Translations under genes and position numbers: made by a program | Part shown: positions 1-6,378 of the stretch, one piece after another | Layout of the letters: each line of letters begins with the position of its first letter | Numbering within the stretch: the stretch's first letter is position 1 | The notes under the pieces: model-generated | Told to the model about the DNA's origin: nothing | Seen by the model: the letters and a program-made list of their open reading frames with translations, nothing else | Database searches by the model: none | Source of the DNA: DATKMP01 sp035541775 | Lineage (GTDB): Bacteria > Bacteroidota > Ignavibacteria > UBA10030 | Length of the DNA: 14,666 bases | Assembly: GCA_035541775.1 (NCBI GenBank) | Contig: DATKMP010000050.1 | Span: forward strand, 1-14,666 | Direction: 5' to 3'

Positions 1-859
1 CTTCGTTGCTGGTGCGCTGAATCACCTGTACCAGCGATGAAATTGCCGTGAGTGGATTTCCGACTTCGTGCGCAATGCCAGCCGCCAGCGTTCCGATACT
101 TTCCAAACGTTGTGAACGGACAAGCTGCTGCTCTAACATAAATTGCTCGGTAATATCGCGATGTGCGCCAAGATATCCGGCAATCGCTCCTCGCTCATTG
201 ACGATGGGAGAAATAACGACTTCGGCAAAAAAAGAATTACCGTCTTTTCGCCGGTTTTCCACTCTACCGACCCAAACCTTGCCGCTGAGAAGTTGTTGCC
301 AGACATCTCCCCAAAATTCTTTACTATGTTTGCCGCTATTTAAAATTTTAGGATTTTTACCGATGAGATCCTTGCTAGCATAGCCGCTCACTTTTTCAAA
401 CGCAGGATTGACATAGACCATCTTTCCATCAGCATCGGTGATTTGAATGGGATTGATGGTGTTGTGAATGACGTTGGAAAAGCGCAACAGATCGAGTTCG
501 TTTTTTTTCTCATCGGTAACATTGCGGGCGAACAGAAAGAGAAATTTCTTCTTGTGGGAATGTACAACGCGTACACTGATCTTTACGTCAATGAAGGTGT
601 GGTGTTGTCCGCGGAATTTTGTTGCGATTGGATTTCGATTGTGTGCTAGCATAAATTGGTTAAAGCTTTCACATGCATCTTCAGCGATCAATTCCTGAAA
701 AAACAATCGGTGGGAAGGAATACGATGAATAGGTAATGTCTTTTTCGCTGCTTGGTTCATATCAAGAACTTGATACTCTTCATTTAAGACCAGCACCATC
801 TCTGGGAACAAATCGATGATCCGATAATCATCAATGAATATGGAATTGTTCGTCATCAT
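1..859 (-). CDS. PAS-domain sensor histidine kinase, N-terminal part (runs off left edge)
   Basis: The minus strand is open from the ATG at 859 to the window edge (286 codons), so only the N-terminal part is visible. Residues about 10-115 look like a divergent PAS domain ending in ARNVTDEKK. Residues about 125-240 form a clear second PAS domain (NPIQITDADGKMVYVNPAF, then GYLGAHRDITEQ). A HisKA dimerisation helix follows, with the H-box AGIAHEVGNPLTAISS; His264 is the predicted phosphorylation site. The ATPase domain and any receiver lie outside the window. No transmembrane segment is seen, so it is probably a soluble cytoplasmic sensor. An adjacent ATG at 856 is equally possible, and neither has a strong Shine-Dalgarno. 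An in-frame TAG at 878-880 limits upstream extension. Family assignment is firm; the signal and the partner regulator are unknown. Confidence 0.92.
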   Translation of the reverse strand, partial: MMTNNSIFIDDYRIIDLFPEMVLVLNEEYQVLDMNQAAKKTLPIHRIPSHRLFFQELIAEDACESFNQFMLAHNRNPIATKFRGQHHTFIDVKISVRVVHSHKKKFLFLFARNVTDEKKNELDLLRFSNVIHNTINPIQITDADGKMVYVNPAFEKVSGYASKDLIGKNPKILNSGKHSKEFWGDVWQQLLSGKVWVGRVENRRKDGNSFFAEVVISPIVNERGAIAGYLGAHRDITEQFMLEQQLVRSQRLESIGTLAAGIAHEVGNPLTAISSLVQVIQRTSNE

Positions 860-989
860 ATCGCTATGCAAAGTACACTAAGGTTGCGTGATTGGCAAGC
901 CCGTTCGCTGGCGGGCAGGCAAGGGCATGAAAAGTTTTTACCTTTTTGCTTATGTAACACGAAGGAATTTACTGCTGTTCCCCATGGGC

Positions 990-1027
990 AAAAAAAACCC
1001 GGCCAGCCATTGCTGACTGACCGAGTT
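990..1027 (-). terminator. Intrinsic terminator of the PDZ-protein gene
   Basis: On the minus strand a 10-bp stem (arms 1017-1026 and 997-1006) with a 10-base loop is followed by a run of about seven T (990-996). Three stem positions are G-U pairs in the minus-strand RNA and would be A-C mismatches on the plus strand, so the structure is built for minus-strand transcripts. It lies about 30 bases after the stop of the PDZ gene. Confidence 0.8.
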
Positions 1028-1058
1028 CCACCAGATAGGAGGGGTTTTTGGGGGGGCT

Positions 1059-1988
1059 CTATAAAGTCACTGATTCATCACGGGGTGCAAATTGAATCAT
1101 TCTATTTTCAATTTCTATTCCTCGTTCGCTGTGCTGCAATTCTTGTCTCATACGTTCAAGGTTTAGACGTAACTCATCGAAGGTTGGTTTAATCTCATCC
1201 GGAGTACCTTCTTCGGCATCGTTTATCTCTACTTCAAGCGTCTTCTTTTCGCCCTTGCGAAGAACTTCAAATGCAACAGTATCGCCATCATCGTGTTTGC
1301 GTAATTCATGTCGGATGTCTTCAACATCTGCTATCGTACGTTTGCCGGCGCGCAGAATAACATCGCCCGCTTTAAATCCTGCTTTTGCCGCTGGGCTATT
1401 TTTGCGAACATCTTCAACCAACACGCCTTCGTTATCTGGGGCATGAAAATATTCTGCAAGTTGTTCACTCATTTCGATCACTCGCAATCCAAGCATCGGT
1501 TGCTCGGCAAACATCCGCAACGATATCGGCGGCATCATCGCTTGAAATACACGGTGATGAGATGCATCTTTTTTACCAACAACGACGGTAATGGATTGTT
1601 GCCGGCCGGAACGGATCAACACGCATGTTACTTTTTCGCCCGGCGTTGTTTTTCTCACAGCTTTACTTAAATCGTTTGCATCTTCAATTTTTTTACCGTT
1701 GAACGCGAGAATCACATCATGCTTTTTTATTCCAGCCGAGTCCGCGGGGCTGTTATGTAAAACTTCTTTGACGTATGCGCCTTCCGCCATTAAGACGGCG
1801 GACGAATCGTCGTTTTTCAATTTTTCGTTATTCAGTAACCGTTCATTCAAATCTTGTGTAACGACGCCAAGCCAGGCGATTTCCCGCGGTTGATGTTTTG
1901 TAGAACCAGCATCATTTTGTGCTAAAACAATGCATGAGGTTGTCGCCACGATTAAACAATATGGCAATAATCGTTTCAATAGTTTCAT
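1059..1988 (-). CDS. Secreted tandem-PDZ-domain protein (no protease domain)
   Basis: The product is 309 residues. Residues 1-24 form a signal peptide (MKLLKRLLPYC, hydrophobic core, then VLA before Gln), so it is exported to the periplasm or envelope. PDZ domain 1 spans about residues 38-140 (WLGVVTQDL; NSPADSAGIKKHDVILAFNG) and PDZ domain 2 about 165-255 (LGLRVIEM; NSPAAKAGFKAGDVILRAG). A charged helical tail of about 50 residues follows. The PDZ repeats resemble those at the C-terminus of HtrA/DegP-type proteases, but there is no trypsin-like domain and no GNSGGP motif, so it is probably a binding or adaptor protein. The start at 1988 is chosen over an upstream ATG at 2039 because AAGGAG lies 8 bases before it and a signal peptide begins there. 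It has its own promoter candidate and terminator, so it is likely monocistronic. Ligand and partner are unknown. Confidence 0.88.
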   Translation of the reverse strand: MKLLKRLLPYCLIVATTSCIVLAQNDAGSTKHQPREIAWLGVVTQDLNERLLNNEKLKNDDSSAVLMAEGAYVKEVLHNSPADSAGIKKHDVILAFNGKKIEDANDLSKAVRKTTPGEKVTCVLIRSGRQQSITVVVGKKDASHHRVFQAMMPPISLRMFAEQPMLGLRVIEMSEQLAEYFHAPDNEGVLVEDVRKNSPAAKAGFKAGDVILRAGKRTIADVEDIRHELRKHDDGDTVAFEVLRKGEKKTLEVEINDAEEGTPDEIKPTFDELRLNLERMRQELQHSERGIEIENRMIQFAPRDESVTL

Positions 1989-1996
1989 AGCAAGTA

Positions 1997-2002
1997 CTCC
2001 TT
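1997..2002 (-). promoter_or_regulatory. Ribosome binding site deciding the PDZ-protein start
   Basis: AAGGAG on the minus strand lies 8 bases before the ATG at 1988. This supports the start with the signal peptide and rejects the longer reading from 2039, whose extra 17 residues have no signal character. Confidence 0.8.
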
Positions 2003-2050
2003 GGGTAACATGCGATATGTTGTTTTCCGCTGGATCCAATATGCGCTCGT

Positions 2051-2079
2051 GTCATAATAGACGCAGGGATTGTTTTCAA
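2051..2079 (-). promoter_or_regulatory. Sigma-70-like promoter for the PDZ-protein gene
   Basis: On the minus strand TTGAAA (2079-2074) and TATGAC (2056-2051) are separated by exactly 17 bases. They sit between the terminator of the upstream pilin-like gene and the PDZ start at 1988, where a promoter is needed. The assignment rests on sequence match and position only. Confidence 0.5.
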
Positions 2080-2100
2080 GGTTCCCATGGGTGAACGGCA

Positions 2101-2136
2101 AAAAAAATCCCGACTGTTTTTACAAACAATCGGGAT
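2101..2136 (-). terminator. Intrinsic terminator of pilin-like gene 1
   Basis: On the minus strand a 13-bp stem (arms 2124-2136 and 2107-2119, motif ATCCCGATTGTTT) with a 4-base loop is followed by seven T (2101-2107). One pair is G-U in the minus-strand RNA. The sequence is nearly identical to the terminator at 2622-2659, and both lie about 20 bases after a pilin-like stop codon. Confidence 0.88.
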
Positions 2137-2158
2137 TCATAACTTTGTACAACGAAGG

Positions 2159-2563
2159 TTATTTAAAATCTTCGCCGTAACTCCAAGTGGGAATTGAGCC
2201 ATCAACGTTAACAGTTACCGTCACTGTGCCGTCTGTATATTGGCCGGAGATTCCAACAATAGTTATTTTATCCGAGGCAACAGTGCAAAAATATGTTGCG
2301 TTGGCATTCGATTTCATCACGGCAGGTATATCATAATTATTGGCAGCGCCTCTACTTGTATTGTACACCCCCCCTCCGCCGCCGGAATTTGTCGGGCGGA
2401 GTTTAAATTGATTGGCGTTCGCTACGATGTCATTCAAATCGTTGACGATCGCATCTCGATTGGATATAACCCGTTGAGCATTAATAATACTCAAAGCCAC
2501 AGCGATTGCAAAAGCGATAAGAAGAATGCTGACGATAATTAATAAAAGCTGCTGTTGTCCCAT
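2159..2563 (-). CDS. Pilin-like small surface or envelope protein, paralog 1
   Basis: The product is 134 residues. It begins MGQQQLLLII and continues as one long hydrophobic helix to about residue 27, without the basic N-region of an ordinary signal peptide. This is the layout of prepilin-like proteins with a very short leader, where cleavage after Gly2 would leave QQQLL as the mature N-terminus; Glu5 of classical type IV pilins is absent. An amphipathic stretch follows (SNRDAIVNDLN), then RPT and a run of five glycines at 61-65, then a Thr/Val-rich beta domain ending GQYTDGTVT and WSYGEDF. Over residues 1-65 it aligns without gaps to the neighbour at 2682-3065, then carries a roughly 7-residue insertion (near NTSRGAANN) and one Cys. 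The ribosome binding site is weak. Pilin role is inferred from architecture, not from recognition of a characterised family. Confidence 0.8.
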   Translation of the reverse strand: MGQQQLLLIIVSILLIAFAIAVALSIINAQRVISNRDAIVNDLNDIVANANQFKLRPTNSGGGGGVYNTSRGAANNYDIPAVMKSNANATYFCTVASDKITIVGISGQYTDGTVTVTVNVDGSIPTWSYGEDFK

Positions 2564-2621
2564 GACGAATCCATAAAAAATTGATCAACGTACTTTATTT
2601 CTTAAAAAAGGATTGCGCCAA

Positions 2622-2659
2622 TAAAAAAATCCCGATTGTTTTTTGCAAACAATCGGGAT
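2622..2659 (-). terminator. Intrinsic terminator of pilin-like gene 2
   Basis: A perfect 13-bp stem (2629-2641 with 2647-2659) and a 5-base loop, with A/T runs on both sides. On the minus strand it is followed by seven T (2622-2628), 22 bases after the stop of the gene at 2682. The flanking A run on the other side could let it work in both directions. It probably makes the two pilin-like genes partly independent in expression. Confidence 0.9.
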
Positions 2660-2681
2660 AAAAAACTAACCAAGAAACGAT

Positions 2682-3065
2682 TTACTGGAAGTCGGTGCCA
2701 TACGACCAGCCCGTTAAATCGCCGTTGGAATTTAACGATGCTGTCACAGTGCCGGCTGTATATTGACCTGAAGTACCGACAAAGGTTACTGTGCCCGCAG
2801 ATGCGGTCGCAGTATAAGTTGCATTTGCATTGGACGCCATCTTTAAAGGAACAGAATAGCCGGTGTATGTTCCACCGCCGCCGCCCATCGAGGTCGGACG
2901 AATTCGATATTGGTACGCATTTGCTGCAAGGTTATTTAAATCGTTGATGATAGCATCCTTGTTCGATTGGACACTTTGAGCGCTGAACATGCTCAATCCT
3001 ACGGCAATCGCAATACCGACGATAATAACACCGAGGATGATTAACAGAAGTTGTTGTTGTCCCAT
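2682..3065 (-). CDS. Pilin-like small surface or envelope protein, paralog 2
   Basis: The product is 127 residues. MGQQQLLLII starts a hydrophobic helix to about residue 27. There follow the charged helix SNKDAIINDLN, RPTSM, five glycines at 61-65, TYTGY, and a small Thr/Ala/Gly-rich beta region containing SGQYT and ending WSYGTDFQ. A strong ribosome binding site GGAGG (3073-3077) lies 7 bases before the ATG at 3065. Proteins with this start and a glycine run at this point are, from memory, common in Bacteroidota and Ignavibacteria genomes as hypothetical proteins; this could not be checked here. It resembles a prepilin with a two-residue leader, but a simple inner-membrane anchored protein is also possible. 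No prepilin peptidase, ATPase or secretin gene is in the window. Confidence 0.82.
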   Translation of the reverse strand: MGQQQLLLIILGVIIVGIAIAVGLSMFSAQSVQSNKDAIINDLNNLAANAYQYRIRPTSMGGGGGTYTGYSVPLKMASNANATYTATASAGTVTFVGTSGQYTAGTVTASLNSNGDLTGWSYGTDFQ

Positions 3066-3072
3066 GATGAAT

Positions 3073-3077
3073 CCTCC
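3073..3077 (-). promoter_or_regulatory. Ribosome binding site of pilin-like gene 2
   Basis: GGAGG on the minus strand, 7 bases before the ATG at 3065, fixes the MGQQQ start. It is much stronger than the site of paralog 1, so this copy may be translated more efficiently. Confidence 0.8.
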
Positions 3078-3133
3078 AAATTATGTTGATGTTTTATTGA
3101 ATATGTTTTTTACTCATTTTCTATAAGTAAATA

Positions 3134-3150
3134 ATCAATCCTCGTGCCAA
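3134..3150 (-). promoter_or_regulatory. Candidate sigma-54 (or sigma-70) promoter for the pilin-like genes
   Basis: The minus strand reads TTGGCACGAGGATTGAT from 3150 to 3134, about 70 bases before the start at 3065. The sigma-54 consensus is TGGCACG, four bases, TTGC followed by A or T. The -24 half matches fully and the 12-base spacing is right, but the -12 element is TTGA instead of TTGC. The same TTGGCA could serve as a -35 box with CTTATA 17 bases downstream, so a sigma-70 reading remains open. Confidence 0.42.
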
Positions 3151-3410
3151 CTTTTGCTGAAAACATGAAGGCGAATATTATAGAAATAAAACAAATTTTG
3201 CACCATCAACAGATTGTCACAGGAAAAAAATTCTTATTCAAGTCATAAATTCCTTCAATAAATAATAAGAGGTGTCTGAAAAACTCCCTTCTTTCTGGCA
3301 ATCGAAAGCATGAGCGTTCGTTGTTCGATCAGAAACGAAGACTAAAATCTACCAAGCGAAAGATACATTTCAAATGTCTCGATTACATAATGAAGAAATA
3401 AGATGGAAAG

Positions 3411-3477
3411 TTCCTGCGAGTCCTCCATGGCGGACGAAGCAATCTCAATTTTCCGTAGATTCAAAGAAAAGATTGCT
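3411..3477. repeat. Fragment resembling a dispersed bacterial repeat
   Basis: Positions 3413-3445 read as CCTGCGAG, a variable middle, then GACGAAGCAATCTC. This resembles a short dispersed repeat seen in many bacterial genomes, of the form ATTGCGAG ... GACGAAGCAATCTC; the resemblance is from memory. AGCAATCT (3438-3445) is repeated inverted as AGATTGCT (3470-3477), giving a stem-loop with a 24-base loop. Only one copy is visible, so its repeat nature is inferred. Confidence 0.45.
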
Positions 3478-3578
3478 GAAAAATCTGGTGCACACTTCGT
3501 GTGCGTTTGTTCTGCGCCTCCGGTTGTTCGCAAAGAAGACTCTTGATCGTTTTTTTAATGTCTCCGTTAAACTGTTCA

Positions 3579-3609
3579 TTGCATTAGACAACTCCCCTTT
3601 GTATCTTTC
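3579..3609 (+). promoter_or_regulatory. Weak promoter candidate for the regulator-kinase operon
   Basis: TTG at 3579-3581 and TATCTTTC at 3602-3609 are 20 bases apart, close to the Bacteroidota vegetative pattern (TTTG, about 19-21 bases, TAnnTTTG). The same bases read as TTGCAT, 17 bases, TATCTT for sigma-70. It ends about 20 bases before the ATG at 3630, which is short for an untranslated leader. Low certainty. Confidence 0.3.
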
Positions 3610-3629
3610 AAGAAAGGGAAACAAGAGCG

Positions 3630-4043
3630 ATGGCAAAACGAATAAAAAAGCATGTACTCGTTGTGGACGATGAAAAAGCATGGTTAAAGATCATTTCGCA
3701 TTTTCTTAAAACAAAAGGATATGCTGTTCAAACTGCTGCAAGTGGCGCTGAAGCAATAGCATCGCTTGCGCATTTTAAGCCGGATCTTATTTTAAGCGAT
3801 GTTCGCATGCCGGATATGAATGGATTCGACCTGATTCATAACTTCAAACAGATTCCTACGACATCGTTGACACCGATTATTTTATTTTCCGCGATCGATG
3901 ATTTTGATGCCCGGCGGACAGCCAAACAGTTGGGCGCAACAGATTATGTGGTGAAACCGTTTAATGAAGAAGAAATGAATTCTGTTATGTCACGGTTTAT
4001 TCAACCGAATACATCCTCTGCACCACCGTCGATCAAATCATGA
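3630..4043 (+). CDS. Single-domain response regulator (CheY-like receiver)
   Basis: The product is 137 residues and is one receiver domain with no output domain. It shows the acidic pair in HVLVVDDEKAW, the phospho-acceptor Asp57 in LILSDVRMPDMNGFDL, the switch Ser in LFSAID, and the conserved Lys109 in TDYVVKPF. A short Ser/Pro tail follows. Such proteins act by protein contact or as phosphate shuttles, not by binding DNA. It is the first gene of the plus-strand run, 15 bases before the hybrid kinase at 4059, so the two are very likely co-transcribed and functionally linked. A purine-rich stretch (AAAGGG at 3613-3618) lies upstream at a rather long distance from the ATG. The target of the regulator is not evident. 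Confidence 0.92.
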   Translation: MAKRIKKHVLVVDDEKAWLKIISHFLKTKGYAVQTAASGAEAIASLAHFKPDLILSDVRMPDMNGFDLIHNFKQIPTTSLTPIILFSAIDDFDARRTAKQLGATDYVVKPFNEEEMNSVMSRFIQPNTSSAPPSIKS

Positions 4044-4058
4044 TTTTTACGCCACATT

Positions 4059-6299
4059 ATGTCTATAAACTTTTTCCCATTTCATAATCTCAAAAAATTT
4101 CGGACGACCCTGGGAACGGTTGAACAAGCACAGCTTGTTGTTTCCATCACCGTTATCGTATCGTTGGTTACGATTCTTGCCGTGCGCCGCACAAGCGCGC
4201 ACTCCATCGATTTCTTGTTGTTCGGCAGTGTGCTGACCGTCGGCATTTTCGGTTTTATGATCGTTTATTTTACGCTGCGTTATGGTCGATTGCTAGAAGA
4301 ACAAAAACAAGAATTGGTTGCACTCAATACGTTTGCCGAATCTGTGAATCGAGCTATCGACATGCAATACCTGTTGCAAACGGCGCTCAATGAAGTGAAA
4401 CGTTTAATGGATGTTGAATACGGTTGGATCTACCGAGTCGATGGCACACATTTTATTTTGAGTGCGACGAAAGGAACAGAAGAGTTAGATTTATCGATTG
4501 TCAATACGGCGCTGGAACTTCAACACAAGCAGCTTGATTGGTGCCGGTCTCCACGCATTGCCAAACGTCCGAAACATTCCGATGTCCATACCGTGTGGGA
4601 ATATGCTTCGTTAGGTTCTTGGGCATCGGTTCCCATTATGACCAAAGACCAACTTTCTGGGCTCATCGTTACCGCAAGTAAAAATCCATCCGCGTTTTCT
4701 CATAAACAAATTGATTTGATGGCAGCGTTTGCCAATCAAATCGGTATTGCCATGGAAAATGCTGTTTTGTTTGAACGTGTTCGGCGCTCGGAAGAACGGT
4801 ATGTGGATCTTTTTGAAAATTCGCCCGACATGTCTCACATCGTCGATCAAGAAGGAATCATTATTAGCTGCAACCAAACAGAAGCAAATCGTCTGGGATA
4901 TCGAAAAGATGAAATCATCGGGCATTCCGTCTTAAAGCTGTACACGGTAGAATATCATCTTAAAATAAAACAACTGATGCGGGAAATGTTCGAGCAAAAC
5001 TGGGAGTTGAAAGGAATCGAAGAACATTTTGTTACTCGCAGCGGCGAATTGGTCGATGTCAGTGTCAATGCTTCTATTATCCGGGATGAAACAGGTGCCA
5101 TGTTCATTCGTGCCGTCGCACGGGATATTTCTGAAAAAAAGAAATTGGAAGATAAAATCATTCACGCCCAACGTATCGACAGCATCGGCAATCTTGCCGG
5201 TGGTATTTCGCATGATTTCAATAATATCCTTACTTCTATTCTCGGCTCAACGGCTATTATGAAACGGAAAATGAAACGGGATGATCCGTGGTACCGGTTT
5301 GTCGATATTATTGAAACAGCGGCAAAGCGCGGCGCAGCGCTTACACGGCAGCTCTTGACCTTTGCCCGTAAAGGAGCCACGCAATTTCGCCCTATTGTTG
5401 TCAACGATGTTATTGAAGAAACGCTTCGCCTCTTTGAGCGTAGTACCGATAAAAGCATTGACATTGAAAAGGAATTAACCAATGCCGTTTGTATCATTAA
5501 CGGCGACGATGGCCAACTGCAACAATCGCTGCTCAATCTTCTTATCAATGCCCGTGATGCTATGCCGGATGGCGGTTCTATTAAAATCCAAAGTAAAAAA
5601 CAACAATTTGCAGATTCCGCAACCTCACCGGAAGCACATGTTGGTGATTATGCTGCCATTGTTATTACTGATACAGGAATCGGCATGGACCATGAAACGC
5701 TCCAGCACATCTTTGAACCATTTTACACAACAAAAGATCAAGGCAAAGGTACGGGACTTGGATTGTCGGTGGTCTATGGCGTCGTCAATGCACACAATGG
5801 ATTTGTAACCGTCCACAGCGAACCGGGGCATGGCGCACAATTTACATTGTACTTTCCTCTTCTTCCATCAACACAAACGCCAAAGCACATGCCGCGCGCG
5901 CCCCTTCTGCAGCATGGCAGCGAACACATTCTTATTGTGGATGATGAAAAAGAAGTGGGCATTGTCATCGAAGGCATGCTCAAGGACTTGGGCTATAAAA
6001 CTTCGCTCGTGGACAGCGGACAGAAAGCCATCACCCTGTATAAAAAAGGCCGTCGATTTGATATTGTGATTTTGGATATGAATATGCCGAAGATGAGCGG
6101 CAAAGATACGTTGATCAAACTCAAAGAAATAGACGATACCATCAACGTTATCATCTCAACCGGATACAGCAACCGCGCAATTGATACGACGCAGCTTCGC
6201 GATCAAGTCGGCGGATTTTTACAAAAGCCCTATCAATTGGAAGAGTTGTCGAACACTCTTCGGGTTGTGTTGGACAAAAAAATAAATTCATCACATTGA
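4059..6299 (+). CDS. Membrane-bound GAF/PAS hybrid sensor histidine kinase
   Basis: The product is 746 residues. Two transmembrane helices lie at about 24-42 and 50-73, with almost no extracytoplasmic loop, so sensing is probably cytoplasmic or in the membrane. A GAF domain covers about 90-240 (ending FANQIGIAMENAVLF) and a PAS domain about 248-365 (YVDLFENSPDM ... ARDISEKKKLE). The HisKA H-box GGISHDFNNILTSILGS carries His385. The HATPase domain shows the N-box LLNLLINARDAMPDGG (near 490), DTGIGMD (from Asp538) and GKGTGLGLSVVYGVV (from Gly562). A C-terminal receiver (ILIVDDEKEV; Asp673 in VILDMNMPKMSG; FLQKPY) makes it a hybrid kinase. Phosphate can therefore pass from His385 to Asp673, and possibly to the separate receiver encoded just upstream. 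No phosphotransfer (HPt) domain is seen. The signal is unknown. Confidence 0.95.
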   Translation: MSINFFPFHNLKKFRTTLGTVEQAQLVVSITVIVSLVTILAVRRTSAHSIDFLLFGSVLTVGIFGFMIVYFTLRYGRLLEEQKQELVALNTFAESVNRAIDMQYLLQTALNEVKRLMDVEYGWIYRVDGTHFILSATKGTEELDLSIVNTALELQHKQLDWCRSPRIAKRPKHSDVHTVWEYASLGSWASVPIMTKDQLSGLIVTASKNPSAFSHKQIDLMAAFANQIGIAMENAVLFERVRRSEERYVDLFENSPDMSHIVDQEGIIISCNQTEANRLGYRKDEIIGHSVLKLYTVEYHLKIKQLMREMFEQNWELKGIEEHFVTRSGELVDVSVNASIIRDETGAMFIRAVARDISEKKKLEDKIIHAQRIDSIGNLAGGISHDFNNILTSILGSTAIMKRKMKRDDPWYRFVDIIETAAKRGAALTRQLLTFARKGATQFRPIVVNDVIEETLRLFERSTDKSIDIEKELTNAVCIINGDDGQLQQSLLNLLINARDAMPDGGSIKIQSKKQQFADSATSPEAHVGDYAAIVITDTGIGMDHETLQHIFEPFYTTKDQGKGTGLGLSVVYGVVNAHNGFVTVHSEPGHGAQFTLYFPLLPSTQTPKHMPRAPLLQHGSEHILIVDDEKEVGIVIEGMLKDLGYKTSLVDSGQKAITLYKKGRRFDIVILDMNMPKMSGKDTLIKLKEIDDTINVIISTGYSNRAIDTTQLRDQVGGFLQKPYQLEELSNTLRVVLDKKINSSH

Positions 6300-6378
6300 A
6301 CATTATCTTGAATGTCGTCGAAAATATTGCTACCATTTTTTAGAAAATAAAGATGTACCGCATTTTATACTTGGGATT

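Larger units (their letters stand above)
2101..3065 (-). repeat. Tandem duplication of a pilin-like gene plus terminator unit
   Basis: Two consecutive units, 2101-2563 and 2622-3065, have the same order: a start encoding MGQQQLLLII, a gene of 384-405 bases, a gap of about 20 bases, and a 13-bp stem terminator with the same ATCCCGATTG core. Encoded residues 1-65 align without gaps, and the C-terminal motifs SNANATY, SGQYT, GTVT and WSYG are shared. This indicates an old tandem duplication that has since diverged, mostly in the middle of the protein. Confidence 0.8.
3066..3629. other. Divergent intergenic region without a convincing gene
   Basis: These 564 bases lie between the minus-strand pilin-like genes and the plus-strand regulator. 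The left part is A/T rich and holds the candidate promoter at 3134-3150. From about 3270 the composition changes and the sequence contains a repeat-like fragment (3411-3477), a short palindrome ACATTT-C-AAATGT (3365-3377) and a hairpin GCACAC-TTC-GTGTGC (3490-3504). Short open frames here on both strands have no recognisable domain, and one overlaps the regulator start, so none is called a gene. Confidence 0.7.

Noticed and set aside
895..920. GCCCG ... CGGGC hairpin upstream of the partial histidine kinase
   Set aside because: A 5-bp stem with an 8-base loop and no T run; not enough to call a terminator or an operator.
1035..1056. G-rich stretch (two G runs separated by T5) as a G-quadruplex
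   Set aside because: Only two clear G runs of length three or more are present, while four are needed; it is probably just the spacer before the terminator.
866..1192. Plus-strand open frame of 108 codons
   Set aside because: It runs through the terminator and into the 3' end of the PDZ gene on the other strand; composition is not protein-like.
3342..3533. Minus-strand open frame of 63 codons
   Set aside because: It is read through the repeat-like fragment and hairpins and has no ribosome binding site or recognisable domain; most likely chance.
3374..3673. Plus-strand open frame of 99 codons in the intergenic region
   Set aside because: It crosses the response-regulator start in another frame, contains the repeat-like fragment, and shows no domain or protein-like pattern.
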